Source: G958296245 sp963664035 (GTDB lineage: Bacteria > Chloroflexota > Dehalococcoidia > Lucifugimonadales > G958296245). Taken from it: 64,000 nt of DNA. The notes under the pieces are model-generated. The model was not told where the DNA came from and made no database searches. It saw only the letters and a program-made list of their open reading frames with translations. Position numbers and translations under genes: made by a program. The first letter of the stretch is position 1. The number at the start of each line of letters is the position of its first letter. This document shows, in pieces, positions 1 through 8,325 of the stretch. The stretch spans positions 1,302,001 through 1,366,000 of the forward strand of contig OY760867.2 of NCBI GenBank assembly GCA_963664035.2. The letters run 5' to 3'.

Positions 1-1112
1 AGACCCTTCGCCAGAGTCTGCCCTTGTGAAGCAGCCGACGCAGCCAGCTTATGCCCAGCCGCAGTACGCTTACGGTTCGTCTCGGCGTGCTTGTTGCACT
101 GCGATGATTGGGCGCAAGAGATTTCGGAGGCGCTCTGAGATGACTGGGCGCTACGCCTGGTCCCGTACGCCAACGTCCAAAGCGTCGCCACCGACAGTAC
201 AAGCCAGTGCCGCGACACCCGTTCGGGGTCGGTTCTTCGTGTGTCCTGCCACTGCCATCCGACGCTCTTGAGCGCCCGAAAGCCCAGCTCTATCCAGAAC
301 CGGAGCGCATACCAGCACACTCCTGTTTGAGCAGGCGAGAGATCGGTCATAACCACCCACGGCTCGTCTTGACCTATGTCCCAGACTACGATCATCGTTC
401 CGCGACGGCGTATGCTGGGTCTGTTGAAGGCCGTCCCTGCCCCAATATACGCGTGGCCTGGTCCGGGTACGAGAGACCGCGCAGGCAGGCGAGTTCCCCC
501 ATCAGGACAGAACACGGTGTTGATCGACTGTCGCATGTACGGATGCAATCCCGCAGAGCGTATCTGATCCCACAGTTTCGGACTCCTCAGTCCCCGATCA
601 CACATTACCAGCACGGTCATGTGCTCAGGCACCGCTTCGGACAGGACTCGGAGCATATCCACGATCGGGTCCATCCACTTGCCGGGCGTGTTGGCGGGCA
701 TGATGCTCCAGGCAAGGGGAATGGCGCAGCTTCGGTAGACCGCGCTTATCACGATCGAGGTCATCCGATCGCCCTGCATCGTCGGGTCTATGGCAAGCAC
801 CAGTCTGTCCGACTTCCACAACTTCAGCAGCCACCTCAGCAGCGGAACAAAGCACGAGGTCACATCCAGTTGCACGCGGCACGGGTTGGCACGGTCTTGC
901 CCATCGTAGAGCCACTCCCTGAGGTACTGGCGGATGCTGTTGAAGCTGCCGATGAACGAGAGCGCCGTCGCGACGGCGTTCTGGCAGCCGCTCCCGGCCA
1001 GGATGGTGCCGTACACCCAGAGGACCAGCCCTTTGAGTTGGGACTCTCTGAGGTGCGGCATGTGTTGTTCGATGGTCTGCTGCATCTGATACCATTCGGA
1101 TGGGAGGCGCAT
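1..1112 (-). mobile_element. DDE transposase, IS4/IS701-like, C-terminus cut by window edge
   Basis: Reading the minus strand from an ATG at 1112 gives an open frame of 370 codons that continues past the left edge. It carries a plausible RNase H-fold DDE triad: Asp109 in LAIDPTMQGD, Asp172 in VMCDRG, and Glu275 in WIELGFRALKSVGW, with the spacing and surrounding residues of IS4/IS701-type transposases. The N-terminal 100 residues look like the usual helical DNA-binding part. An AGGAG sits about 13 nt upstream of the ATG, so the start is a little uncertain. No second terminal repeat can be seen because the element runs off the window. The plus-strand open frames over this interval are shadows. 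Confidence 0.75.
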
Positions 1113-1298
1113 GGCGAATCTCTGGCTCCTTTCTGTTGGTACCAAAAAGATGCCAGAAACCCATGCGCTTTCCAAGTTCTTATACCGATCTCAGACTTTG
1201 CCTACCCCTGTCAGCCCATTTTGGGGGAGGGTTAGGGTGGGGGCACCGCTGCCCCGCGCAGTATTCTCTCCACCCTTCATTGCTAGGTTGTCGGTCCA
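1113..1298. repeat. Intergenic spacer with a dispersed GGGTTAGGGTGGGGG-type repeat
   Basis: The spacer between the transposase start and lgt holds, at about 1216-1243, the sequence CATTTTGGGGGAGGGTTAGG followed by GTGGGGGC. The same string recurs at about 9127-9154 upstream of the dioxygenase gene. It is a short dispersed G-rich repeat, not coding. It may lie outside the transposon, but the transposon boundary cannot be fixed from one end. Confidence 0.5.
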
Positions 1299-2177
1299 CT
1301 AGCGCTGGCGGCGTCGCCGCTGTGCTCGCGTCCCGTGCCTTGCCAGGACGCCCTGCGCCGCGTCGGCGGGCCTGGCCTTGATCGCCAGCAGCGGCACGGT
1401 GACGACCAGGACGGCAATCGCGATGAAGTGGGCCTCCTGCATGCCCAATGCCCAGATGCGGTCCTGCCTGTAGAAGGTGATGACGAAGCGGCCCACGGAG
1501 TAGAGGGCGAGGTAGAGCGCGAACAACATGCCGTCCGGCTTCAGCCGCCCCCTGAGCCGCCAGATTATCGCCAGCGAGATGGCGTTCCAGACCATCTCGT
1601 ACAGGATCACCGGGTGGGCGGCGACGCCCTCGCCCTCGGGCGAGACGTAGCCGTTGGCGCAGTACGGCGGCGCCGCCAGCGTGTCCGGGTGGGTCCAGGC
1701 GAAGCCTAGGAAGGAGTCCAGGGCCCTGGCGCAGTGCTCGCCGTTCACTATGTCGCCTATGCGTCCGATGGTCTGGCCGATGAGCGCCGCCGGGGCGGCG
1801 AGGTCGGCTATCACGCCGACCGGCTGCTTCATTACCAGGCAAGACGCCGCGCCCCCCACGAACCCTCCAAGCACCCCGCCCCAGATGCCGATGCCCCCGC
1901 TCCAGACCGCGAACATCTGGCCGGGGTCCCTGCTGTAGACCGGGCCCCAGTTGTCGACGACGTGTACCAGCCGCGCCCCGATGATGCCCCCGATGATGAC
2001 CCAGATCGCTATCGAGTATATGGCGTCCGGGTCGATACCCCTGAGCGGCGCCCAGCGCCCCACCAGCAGCACGGAGATGGCTACGGCGACGAATGAGAAG
2101 AAGCCGTGCCAGCTCAGCACCAGGTTGGTGAAGAACTCCTGGGAGAACATGTTTGGCCCGACGGCTATCTCGATCAT
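1299..2177 (-). CDS. lgt: Prolipoprotein diacylglyceryl transferase
   Basis: Transfers a diacylglyceryl group from phosphatidylglycerol to the lipobox cysteine of prolipoproteins in the cytoplasmic membrane. The 292-residue product has about seven hydrophobic segments, the GGIIGARLVHVV segment, and the Lgt signature region GRIGDIVNGEHCAR, followed by YEMVWN and GRFVITFYR, all in family order. Start chosen at 2177 (MIEIAVGPN) because GGAG lies about 5 nt upstream; the longer frame from 2222 lacks that support. It stands alone between repeats. Its substrates probably include the lipoproteins at 17968 and 21075 in this window. The C-terminus is an Arg-rich tail. Confidence 0.93.
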   Translation of the reverse strand: MIEIAVGPNMFSQEFFTNLVLSWHGFFSFVAVAISVLLVGRWAPLRGIDPDAIYSIAIWVIIGGIIGARLVHVVDNWGPVYSRDPGQMFAVWSGGIGIWGGVLGGFVGGAASCLVMKQPVGVIADLAAPAALIGQTIGRIGDIVNGEHCARALDSFLGFAWTHPDTLAAPPYCANGYVSPEGEGVAAHPVILYEMVWNAISLAIIWRLRGRLKPDGMLFALYLALYSVGRFVITFYRQDRIWALGMQEAHFIAIAVLVVTVPLLAIKARPADAAQGVLARHGTRAQRRRRQR

Positions 2178-2289
2178 CCCGTCTCCATGCATGCGCGGCG
2201 GAAAGTCTGAGGGGCTGCGCAAGCCCGGAGAGATTATAGGGCAAAGCCGGGCCGCCGGGCCAGCGCCTAGGGTCTTAGGTCAGGGTCTT

Positions 2290-2374
2290 TTCAAAGTCCG
2301 TTCGTGGTGAGCCTGTCGAACCACAATTGGGGCCTTCGACAAGCTCAGGCCGAACGGTAAGGTACGACCCTAAC
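2290..2374 (+). repeat. REP-like palindrome copy 1 (TTCGACAAGCTCAGG type)
   Basis: Contains GTTCGTGGTGAGCCTGTCGA and CCTTCGACAAGCTCAGG, which pair into imperfect hairpins. A second direct copy is at 3163-3262, so the two copies flank the TIR-bounded element at 2401-3144. The TTCGACAAGCTCAGG palindrome resembles the common REP sequences found in many bacterial genomes (family knowledge). Confidence 0.7.
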
Positions 2375-2400
2375 CTACAATGAAAAGGCCCTGGTCTTAG

Positions 2401-3144
2401 GTAACTGTTCAGAGTACGGGAGGGCGGCCACAAGGGCTGCACCCTACGGGATGGAGGCTGTATCGTAGGGGCGTTCCTTGTGGCCCTTGTGGGCGCCCTG
2501 GACCATGGAGGCTGTACCGTAGGGGCGTCCCTTGTGGCCCTTGTGGGCGCCCTGGACCATGGATGCTGTATCGTAGGGGCGTTCCTTGTGGCCCTTGTGG
2601 GCGCCCTGGACCATGGATGCTGTATCGTAGGGGCGTTCCTTGTGGCCCTTGTGGGCGCCCTGGACCATGGATGCTGTATCGTAGGGGCGTCCCTTGTGGC
2701 CCTTGTGGGCGCCCTGGACCATGGATGCTGTATCGTAGGGGCGTCCCTTGTGGGCGCCCTGGACCATGGATGCTGTATCGTAGGGGCGTCCCTTGTGGCC
2801 CTTGTGGGCGCCCTGGACCATGGATGCTGTATCGTAGGGGCGTCCCTTGTGGGCGCCCTGGACCATGGATGCTGTATCGTAGGGGCGTCCCTTGTGGCCC
2901 TTGTGGGCGCCCTGGACCATGGATGCTGTATCGTAGGGGCGTCCCTTGTGGGCGCCCTGGACCATGGATGCTGTATCGTAGGGGCGTCCCTTGTGGCCCT
3001 TGTGGGCGCCCTGGACCATGGATGCTGTGTCGTAGGGGCGTTCCTTGTGGCCCTTGTGGGCGCCCTGGACCATGGATGCTGTATCGTAGGGGCGTCCCTT
3101 GTGGGCGCCCTGGACCGAGGAACGCACCAACTCTGAACAGTTAC
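2401..3144. mobile_element. MITE-like element with 15-bp TIRs and 8-bp target duplication, expanded by a tandem array
   Basis: The ends are perfect inverted repeats: GTAACTGTTCAGAGT at 2401-2415 and ACTCTGAACAGTTAC at 3130-3144. GGTCTTAG directly abuts both ends (2393-2400 and 3145-3152), as an 8-bp target-site duplication would. There is no transposase inside, so it looks non-autonomous. A shorter relative with the same left end is at 14334-14460 and contains only one to two internal units, so this copy appears to have grown by tandem duplication. Caveat: GGTCTTAG occurs twice in the right flank (3145 and 3156), so the duplication could be partly coincidental. Confidence 0.7.
2470..3117. repeat. 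Tandem array, 12 units of 54 or 45 bp
   Basis: The marker GACCATGG occurs at 2501, 2555, 2609, 2663, 2717, 2762, 2816, 2861, 2915, 2960, 3014 and 3068, so spacings are 54 or 45 bp. The 45-bp unit lacks one 9-bp TTGTGGCCC. Each unit carries CGTAGGGGCGTCCCTTGTGG followed by GCGCC, which folds as a hairpin (minus-strand stem GGCGCC/GACGCC around an ACAAG loop). Because both unit lengths are multiples of three, several frames stay open on both strands; the resulting repetitive translations are not convincing proteins. Confidence 0.95.
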
Positions 3145-3162
3145 GGTCTTAGTCGGTCTTAG

Positions 3163-3262
3163 TCCGTTCGTGGTGAGCCTGTCGAACCACAATTGGGGCC
3201 TTCGACAAGCTCAGAGCCTGCCCCGTACTCGATACGGGGCCGAACGGCAAGGTACGGCCCTA
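3163..3262 (+). repeat. REP-like palindrome copy 2
   Basis: Direct repeat of 2290-2374 (GTCCGTTCGTGGTGAGCCTG and CCTTCGACAAGCTCAG) with an inserted CCCCGTACTCGATACGGGG palindrome at about 3223-3241. The inserted palindrome is related to those at about 9272-9290 and 40547-40565. Confidence 0.7.
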
Positions 3263-3263
3263 T

Positions 3264-3454
3264 CCCCAAATCCCCCACCTCCACGTTCAGCGCCATATCT
3301 ATTGGACATCACCCCGTAGGGGCCGGTTTCCCGTAGGGGCCGGTTTCCCGTAGGGCCGGTTTCCCGTAGGGGTTGGTTTCCCGTAGGGGCTGGTTTCAAA
3401 CCAGCCCTCCCCTCGCCATAGAGCGTCACCGCCATTCAGGTGGGGGGATTTGGG
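3264..3454 (-). repeat. Family B element: CCAAATCCCCCACC-bounded repeat, copy 1
   Basis: Bounded by CCCCAAATCCCCCACCT on the left and AGGTGGGGGGATTTGGG on the right, i.e. near-perfect terminal inverted repeats. Inside are about five short units of CCCGTAGGGG(CC/TT)GGTTT, then GGGGCTGGTTTCAAACCAGC, a perfect hairpin. Other copies are at 31768-31921, 36541-36671 (partial), 38381-38502 and 53391-53592. It lies just upstream of the leaderless-promoter element at 3462. Confidence 0.8.
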
Positions 3455-3461
3455 CCCGGCT

Positions 3462-3730
3462 ACGGCCCTTGCCATCCGCAGAACGCGCGTGCTATACTCC
3501 CCCCATGCACCATCCCGTACATACCGAGCTGAGCGCAGGCAGCCTGCCTGCCCCTGGGACCGGCCATGCCGCGCCCTCGTCCGTTGACGCCCGGCACGGA
3601 CACGGCAGCGACCGCGTGTCTCATTTTGTCTCATTGCTGTCTTATTCTGTCTATTTCGCGTCTCATTTTGCCTATTTCGTGTCTCCCCCTGTCTCACGGC
3701 CCGTAGCTGAAAAAGACAAAATGAGACACT
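3462..3730 (+). repeat. Family E element copy 1: promoter plus leaderless small frame with ~10-bp iterations
   Basis: An intergenic element shared with 31946-32180 and 53111-53341 (both inverted). It starts with TTGCCA (3469-3474), an 18-nt spacer, TATACT (3493-3498), 6 nt, then ATG (3505). From the ATG, a frame stays open to 3918, running antisense over the MBL gene end. The body contains about eight degenerate 10/11-bp iterations of TGTCTCATTT; 21 bp per pair gives a 7-residue periodicity rich in Ser, Phe, Val and Tyr. Compared with the copy at 31946, insertions of 15 bp (a CCTGCC palindrome) and 30 bp both keep frame. Whether it is translated, a noncoding RNA, or inert is unknown. Confidence 0.6.
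3469..3498 (+). promoter_or_regulatory. Sigma70-like promoter of family E copy 1, leaderless geometry
   Basis: -35 TTGCCA, 18-nt spacer, -10 TATACT, followed 6 nt later by ATG at 3505. The same architecture and the same 6-nt gap occur in the two other copies. A start site 6-7 nt after the -10 box would fall on the A of ATG. Confidence 0.55.
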
Positions 3731-3816
3731 TTCAAGGAAAATCGGGAAATTTCCGCGCCTCAAGGCCACGCCCTGCGGCTTCTGAAAGACCTGAGCCTGC
3801 CGAAGGGGAGCGGGGC

Positions 3817-4653
3817 CTAGATGTCCACCGGCTGGAGCTGCGCCCTGCCGTTGCGCTGCTCGACGTACCCGGCGCGCTGCGTCAGGGCGCGGCCGAAGAC
3901 GAGGAGCCAGCCGCCTGAGACCGCCATCTCCAGCAGCTCCCGCTTCTCATCCAGGGTCTCGTCGGGCGTCCTGTCGAAGGCGGCGATGTTGCGCAGCGGC
4001 AGGTGTAGCGGCGTGGGTATCAGGTCGCCCAGGTACGCGATGCGCTCCGAGCCGGCCTCCAGCAGCACGACCTGGTGCCCTGCCGAGTGGCCGCCGGTCA
4101 CCTTGACGCGGACCCCCGGGGCTATCTCCCCGTCGCCGTCGAGCAGCTCCAGGATGCCGGCGTCCTGGAGGGGGGCGAAGTCGTCCCCGTTGTAGGCGCC
4201 CTTGCTGCGCTCGTGCTGCTCTGTGGCCTCTTCGAGGGCCTTGGCCTGGACCATGTACTTGGCCTTGGGAAAAACGGGCACGGCGTTGCCGGAGCGGTCC
4301 AGCTTGGTGCAGCCGCCCGCAACGTCGAAGTGGAGGTGGGTCAACAGCACGATGTCGATGTCTCGGGGCGTCAGCGAGTGAGCCTTGAGACCCTTGGTCA
4401 GCTTGTTGCCGTTGAGGCCGTACTGGTCGCGGTACCTGTCCGTCCTCTTCGAGCCGGCGCCCGTGTCCACCAGGATGTTGGCGTCCTGGGTACGTATGAG
4501 CAGGCAGTTGAGCCCCATGCGGATCCGGTTCTTCCGGTCCGGCTTGATGTACGTCTCCCATTCGGCCCTCGGCACCTGTCCGAACGACGCGCCCCCATCG
4601 AGCAGGATGGCGCCGTCGCTTACAACGTCTATTGAAGTAGAGCCTAGCTGCAT
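3817..4653 (-). CDS. MBL-fold metallo-hydrolase with altered metal motif
   Basis: 278 residues with the metallo-beta-lactamase fold order: LVDTGAG (res. 62-68), LLTHLHFDVAGG (res. 103-114), GHSAGHQ, and YLGDL. His106, His108 and Asp110 of HxHxD are present, but the next metal-binding His is Val111, and the usual C-terminal His near LVFGRAL is also not evident. Related proteins hydrolyse lactones or thioesters; with these changes a mono-metal or altered activity is possible. Start 4653 chosen for the AAGGGGGG 6 nt upstream; an ATG at 4689 lacks one. Divergent from the aldehyde dehydrogenase gene at 4849. Confidence 0.8.
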   Translation of the reverse strand: MQLGSTSIDVVSDGAILLDGGASFGQVPRAEWETYIKPDRKNRIRMGLNCLLIRTQDANILVDTGAGSKRTDRYRDQYGLNGNKLTKGLKAHSLTPRDIDIVLLTHLHFDVAGGCTKLDRSGNAVPVFPKAKYMVQAKALEEATEQHERSKGAYNGDDFAPLQDAGILELLDGDGEIAPGVRVKVTGGHSAGHQVVLLEAGSERIAYLGDLIPTPLHLPLRNIAAFDRTPDETLDEKRELLEMAVSGGWLLVFGRALTQRAGYVEQRNGRAQLQPVDI

Positions 4654-4848
4654 GGGTTGCCCCCCTTGGCTTTCTGAACATATGGACATACCCGGCCCTT
4701 GTCAACCGCTTTCAAGGTCACGTTATCGCGACCCCGGGAGCCGTGCTGGACTCTCACCCATAGAACCCGCGCCGGGCAGGTGGTATCATGTTCGCCCCGC
4801 GGCGGTGCGCCGCGGGCGCAGGTGACAACACCAAGGGAGGACGCCATC

Positions 4849-6261
4849 ATGAAGATGTACATCGCCGGAGAGTGGGTGGACAGGGACGACAAGATTCCGG
4901 TCGTCAACCCATACAGCGGGGTGACGATAGACACGGTGCCGCGCGCCGGCATCGAGGACGTCGACTCAGCCGTCGCCAGCGCCGAGCGCGGAGCCGCCGT
5001 GATGCGCGGCCTCTCCGGCTACGAGCGTTACGCCATCATCAAGAGGGCCGCCGAGCTGCTCGAGGAGCGCATCGAGGACTTCGCCACCACCCTCACCATG
5101 GAGGAGGGCAAGATCATCGGCGAGGCCCGCATGGAGGTCGGGAGGGCCGTCCAGACCATGACCGGCTCCGCCGAGGAGGCCAAGCGCCTCGGCGGCGAAG
5201 TGGTCCCGCTGGACGGCGCCCCTAGCTGGACCGGCCAGCTTGGCTTCACGATACGCGTGCCCTGCGGCGTCGTCGCCGCCATCAGCCCGTTCAACTTCCC
5301 CCTCAACCTCGTATGCCACAAGGTCGGCCCCGCGCTGGCCGCCGGCAACTCCGTCGTCATCAAGCCGGCCACCGACACGCCCCTCGTCGCCCTCAAGCTG
5401 ACCGAGGCGCTGCTCGACGCAGGCCTGCCCGCCGAGGCCGTCCAGTGCATAACCGGCTCCGGCGGCTCCATAGGCGACGCCCTCGTCAGCGACTCGCGCG
5501 TCCGCAAGGTCACCTTCACCGGCAGCAAGGAGGTAGGCGAGCACATCTGCCGCACCGCCGGCCTCAAGAAGGTGACCATGGAGCTCGGCTCCAACTCGCC
5601 GCTCATAGTCATGCCCGACGCCGACATGGAGAAGGTGGTCGCCGCCACCGTAAGCAGCGGCTTCTCCAACGCCGGCCAGGTCTGCATCTCCGCCCAGCGC
5701 ATCATCACCAGCCGCGACGTCTACGGCGACTACCTCGACGCCCTCACCGAAGGCGTCGAGGCCATCAGCACCGGCGACCCCCTCGACGAGAGCGTCAAGA
5801 TGGGCCCGATGGTGCGCGCCCAGGACGCCGTCAGGGTGAACGAGTGGATCACCGAGGCCGAGGCCGGCGGCGCCAGGACCCTCGTCGGCGGCGGCTACTC
5901 CGGCGCGGTCCACCAGCCCACCGTCGTCGCGGACGTAAGCCCGGAGATGCGCATATCGTGCGACGAGCTATTCGGGCCCGCCGTCGCCGTGACCCCCTTC
6001 TCCGACATCGACGAGGCCATCACCATGGCCAACGACTCCAACTACGGCCTCAGCGCCGGCATATTCACGCAGAACCTCGATTGGGCCATGCGCTTCGCCA
6101 GGGAGGTCGACTCCGGCAACCTGATGATCAACTCCGGCCCCCAGTGGCGCGCCGACCTGATGCCCTACGGCGGCCTCAAGGACAGCGGCATGGGCAAGGA
6201 GGGGCCGAAGTACGCCGTAGAGGAGATGACCGAGCTCAAGCTGGTCATCTACCACCCGTAG
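4849..6261 (+). CDS. NAD(P)-dependent aldehyde dehydrogenase
   Basis: 470 residues, full length for the ALDH superfamily, oxidising aldehydes to acids. Recognisable parts are the cofactor-binding region (SPFNFPLNL and VIKPATDTPLVA), FTGSKEVGE, the general base Glu245 in VTMELGSNSP, and the nucleophile Cys279 in NAGQVCISAQR. C-terminal motifs (DELFGPAVAV, NYGLSAGIFT, PYGGLKDSGMGKEG) are in order. The start is the ATG at 4849 with AAGGGAGG 8 nt upstream; an upstream in-frame extension to 4699 lacks similarity. A weak -10 (TATCAT, 4784-4789) precedes it. The substrate is not determined by sequence; YfmT/lactaldehyde-type enzymes are the closest match by eye. Confidence 0.93.
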   Translation: MKMYIAGEWVDRDDKIPVVNPYSGVTIDTVPRAGIEDVDSAVASAERGAAVMRGLSGYERYAIIKRAAELLEERIEDFATTLTMEEGKIIGEARMEVGRAVQTMTGSAEEAKRLGGEVVPLDGAPSWTGQLGFTIRVPCGVVAAISPFNFPLNLVCHKVGPALAAGNSVVIKPATDTPLVALKLTEALLDAGLPAEAVQCITGSGGSIGDALVSDSRVRKVTFTGSKEVGEHICRTAGLKKVTMELGSNSPLIVMPDADMEKVVAATVSSGFSNAGQVCISAQRIITSRDVYGDYLDALTEGVEAISTGDPLDESVKMGPMVRAQDAVRVNEWITEAEAGGARTLVGGGYSGAVHQPTVVADVSPEMRISCDELFGPAVAVTPFSDIDEAITMANDSNYGLSAGIFTQNLDWAMRFAREVDSGNLMINSGPQWRADLMPYGGLKDSGMGKEGPKYAVEEMTELKLVIYHP

Positions 6262-6275
6262 CCTGACCGACCCAC

Positions 6276-6743
6276 ATGGCCACGGCAGAAGCGCTCAACC
6301 ACAGGGCCGTCAGCGATAGGTTCCTCGACCACGCCCAGGACGAACTCGACGGAGGCGACCTGCTCCAGGCGTCGGAGAAGGCGTGGGGCGCGCTGGCGCA
6401 CTACGTGAAGGCCATCGCCGAAGAGAGGGGTTGGGAGAACGACTCCCACTCCGACGTGATGGCAATCGCACAGGGGCTGGTCGAAGTCGCGGCGGCCCCC
6501 CGCAGGCAGGGGGCGCAGCTCAGGTCGGCTCGCCTGCTTCACGTCAATTTCTACGAGGACGAGCTCAACTCCGACCAGGTGCAGGGCGGTATCGACGACA
6601 CCAAGGACCTCATCGCCGCACTGAAAGAAGCCGAGCACCGATTTCCAATCCGGAAGCCCAACGGAGACGATTCACCAGGAGACGGGGCTGAGGCCGCCAG
6701 CCCCGGCCGCCTAGAACTCGCTGCGCAGCCCCCGCCCCGATAG
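6276..6743 (+). CDS. HEPN/PaREP1-like domain protein
   Basis: 155 residues. Residues 12-60 (FLDHAQDELDGGDLLQASEKAWGALAHYVKAIAEERGW) resemble the helical PaREP1/HEPN-type small domains often linked to nucleotidyltransferases or toxin-antitoxin and stress modules. It starts 14 nt after the aldehyde dehydrogenase stop, so co-transcription is likely. Its 3' end overlaps the convergent deacylase gene by 33 bp. The last 25 residues are Pro/Gly/Asp-rich. The assignment is by pattern only; no catalytic RxxxxH motif is clear. Confidence 0.6.
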   Translation: MATAEALNHRAVSDRFLDHAQDELDGGDLLQASEKAWGALAHYVKAIAEERGWENDSHSDVMAIAQGLVEVAAAPRRQGAQLRSARLLHVNFYEDELNSDQVQGGIDDTKDLIAALKEAEHRFPIRKPNGDDSPGDGAEAASPGRLELAAQPPPR

Positions 6744-8321
6744 CGTCCCGGTGCATCGCTCGTGGTCGACGGCTATCTCGCCGTTCACCAGCACGAACGG
6801 TATCCCCACCGGGTACGACACGGGGTCGTCGTAGGTCGCCGTGTCCAGTATCCGGTCCTGGTCGAACACCACGACGTCGGCATGGTACCCCTCCCGTATG
6901 CGCCCCCGCCCGGCCAGCCCGAAGCGCCGCGCCGGGTTGTCCGCCATCCTCTGAACCATCGCCTCCACCGACATGATGGGGTGCAGCCGCCGCAGCCTGC
7001 CCAGCAACCGCGGGAAGGTGCCGTACGCCCTGGGGTGGGGCCGCGAGTGGGCCGAGATCGAGTCGCTCCCCACCATGTAGTCGGGGCGCGACAGCAACTC
7101 CACCGCGTCCCGGCTCACCTGCTCCCAGCCGCCCAGGTCCGACGGCGGCGCGATCAGGAAGCCCACCGACAACTCCTCCTCCAGCATGATCGACAGCACC
7201 GCCTCCCCCGGCGTCGCGCCGCGCTCCCGCGCCGCGTCCAGGAACGTCTTGCCCTCCAGGTGGCGGTTCGGTCCCGACGGCAGGTGCGTGAGCACCCCCT
7301 GCCCCATCAGGCCGTCGCCGTGCTTCCGGTCCATGCGGGACGCGAGCACCTGCCGCTGCACGGGGTCGCGCAGCCGCTCCATGATCGCCGCCGGCCCGCC
7401 CTCGTTCGCCTCGCTCGGCAGGAACATCATCGGGTAGCCGCTGCCCGTCGGGTACGGGTACAGCTCCAGCGTGCAGTCCACGCCCTCCGCCTTCGCGCGG
7501 TCAATCTCCTCGACACGCTCCGCCACCTGCCCCGCGTTCTCCACCGCTGTCCGGTGGTGCGAGAAGTGGACCTTGACCCCTGCCCGCCGTCCTATCTCCA
7601 GCGCCTCCGTGATTCCCCCGCCGCCGAAGCCGCGCTCCGGGTGAACGTCGCGCAGGTGCGTGATGTACACGCCGTCGAACTCCGCCACCACCTTGCACAG
7701 CTCGACAAGCTCATCCGTGTCGCTCCAGGCGTTCGGGAAGTAGGACATCCCCGTCGACAGCCCGATCGCCCCCTGCTCCATCCCCTCCCACACCAGCAGC
7801 TTCGCCGCCTCCAGGGCGTCGCCCCGCACCGGCCTGTCGTGGAAGCCCACCGTCTCCAGCCGCGCCGCGCCGTGCGGCACCGGGTAGGCCACGTTGATCG
7901 CGCACTTCTCATGGTAGCTGCCCAGGAAGGAGTCGACCGACGTGGTGTCGATGTCGTCCGGCGGCATACCGTACACCCCGGACAGGTACTGCCGGTTGGC
8001 CAGGTAGTTCTCCCGCGACAGCGGCGCGTACGACAGTCCGTCCTGCCCCAGTATCTCCGTCGTGATGCCCTGCCGCAGCCCGTTCGAGTGCTGCGGGTCC
8101 AGCAGCAGCGCGCCGTCCGAGTGGGCGTGCGTGTCGATGAAGCCCGGCGCGACGCTCATCCCCGCCGCGTCGATCACCCGCGCCACCGAGCCGCCCCTGG
8201 CGGCGTCCGACAGGTCCCCCACGGCCGCTATCTTCCCGCCGCTGACCCCCACGTCGCCGCGAAAACCCGGGCTCCCAGAGCCGTCGACCACCGTCCCGCC
8301 GCTTATCAGTACGTCGAACAT
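6711..8321 (-). CDS. N-acyl-D-amino-acid deacylase (D-aminoacylase family amidohydrolase)
   Basis: 536 residues. The N-terminal beta-sandwich (FDVLISGGTVVDGSG) is followed by the metal-binding THAHSDG (His65, His67), then YITHLRD, VHFSHH, ELYPYPTGSGYPM and the late metal Asp region VGSDSISAHSRPHPRAYG, and a C-terminal VVFDQDRILD return strand. The family removes acyl groups from N-acyl-D-amino acids. Start at 8321 chosen for GAGGAGGG about 7 nt upstream; that site overlaps the end of the dioxygenase gene, so the two form an operon. A second member of the family is at 23123. Confidence 0.9.
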   Translation of the reverse strand: MFDVLISGGTVVDGSGSPGFRGDVGVSGGKIAAVGDLSDAARGGSVARVIDAAGMSVAPGFIDTHAHSDGALLLDPQHSNGLRQGITTEILGQDGLSYAPLSRENYLANRQYLSGVYGMPPDDIDTTSVDSFLGSYHEKCAINVAYPVPHGAARLETVGFHDRPVRGDALEAAKLLVWEGMEQGAIGLSTGMSYFPNAWSDTDELVELCKVVAEFDGVYITHLRDVHPERGFGGGGITEALEIGRRAGVKVHFSHHRTAVENAGQVAERVEEIDRAKAEGVDCTLELYPYPTGSGYPMMFLPSEANEGGPAAIMERLRDPVQRQVLASRMDRKHGDGLMGQGVLTHLPSGPNRHLEGKTFLDAARERGATPGEAVLSIMLEEELSVGFLIAPPSDLGGWEQVSRDAVELLSRPDYMVGSDSISAHSRPHPRAYGTFPRLLGRLRRLHPIMSVEAMVQRMADNPARRFGLAGRGRIREGYHADVVVFDQDRILDTATYDDPVSYPVGIPFVLVNGEIAVDHERCTGTLSGRGLRSEF

Positions 8322-8325
8322 CGCG

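Noticed and set aside
207..1235. 342-codon plus-strand open frame at the left edge
   Set aside because: Arg/His/Pro-rich composition with no motif; it is the shadow of the DDE transposase frame on the minus strand, which has recognisable catalytic residues.
2275..3192. Long repetitive open frames on both strands through the 54/45-bp array
   Set aside because: They follow from unit lengths divisible by 3; no ribosome-binding sites or flanking domains support translation.
4699..4848. N-terminal extension of the aldehyde dehydrogenase
   Set aside because: The extension is Arg/Pro-rich and overlaps the promoter region; the ATG at 4849 has a strong ribosome-binding site and the family's N-terminus.
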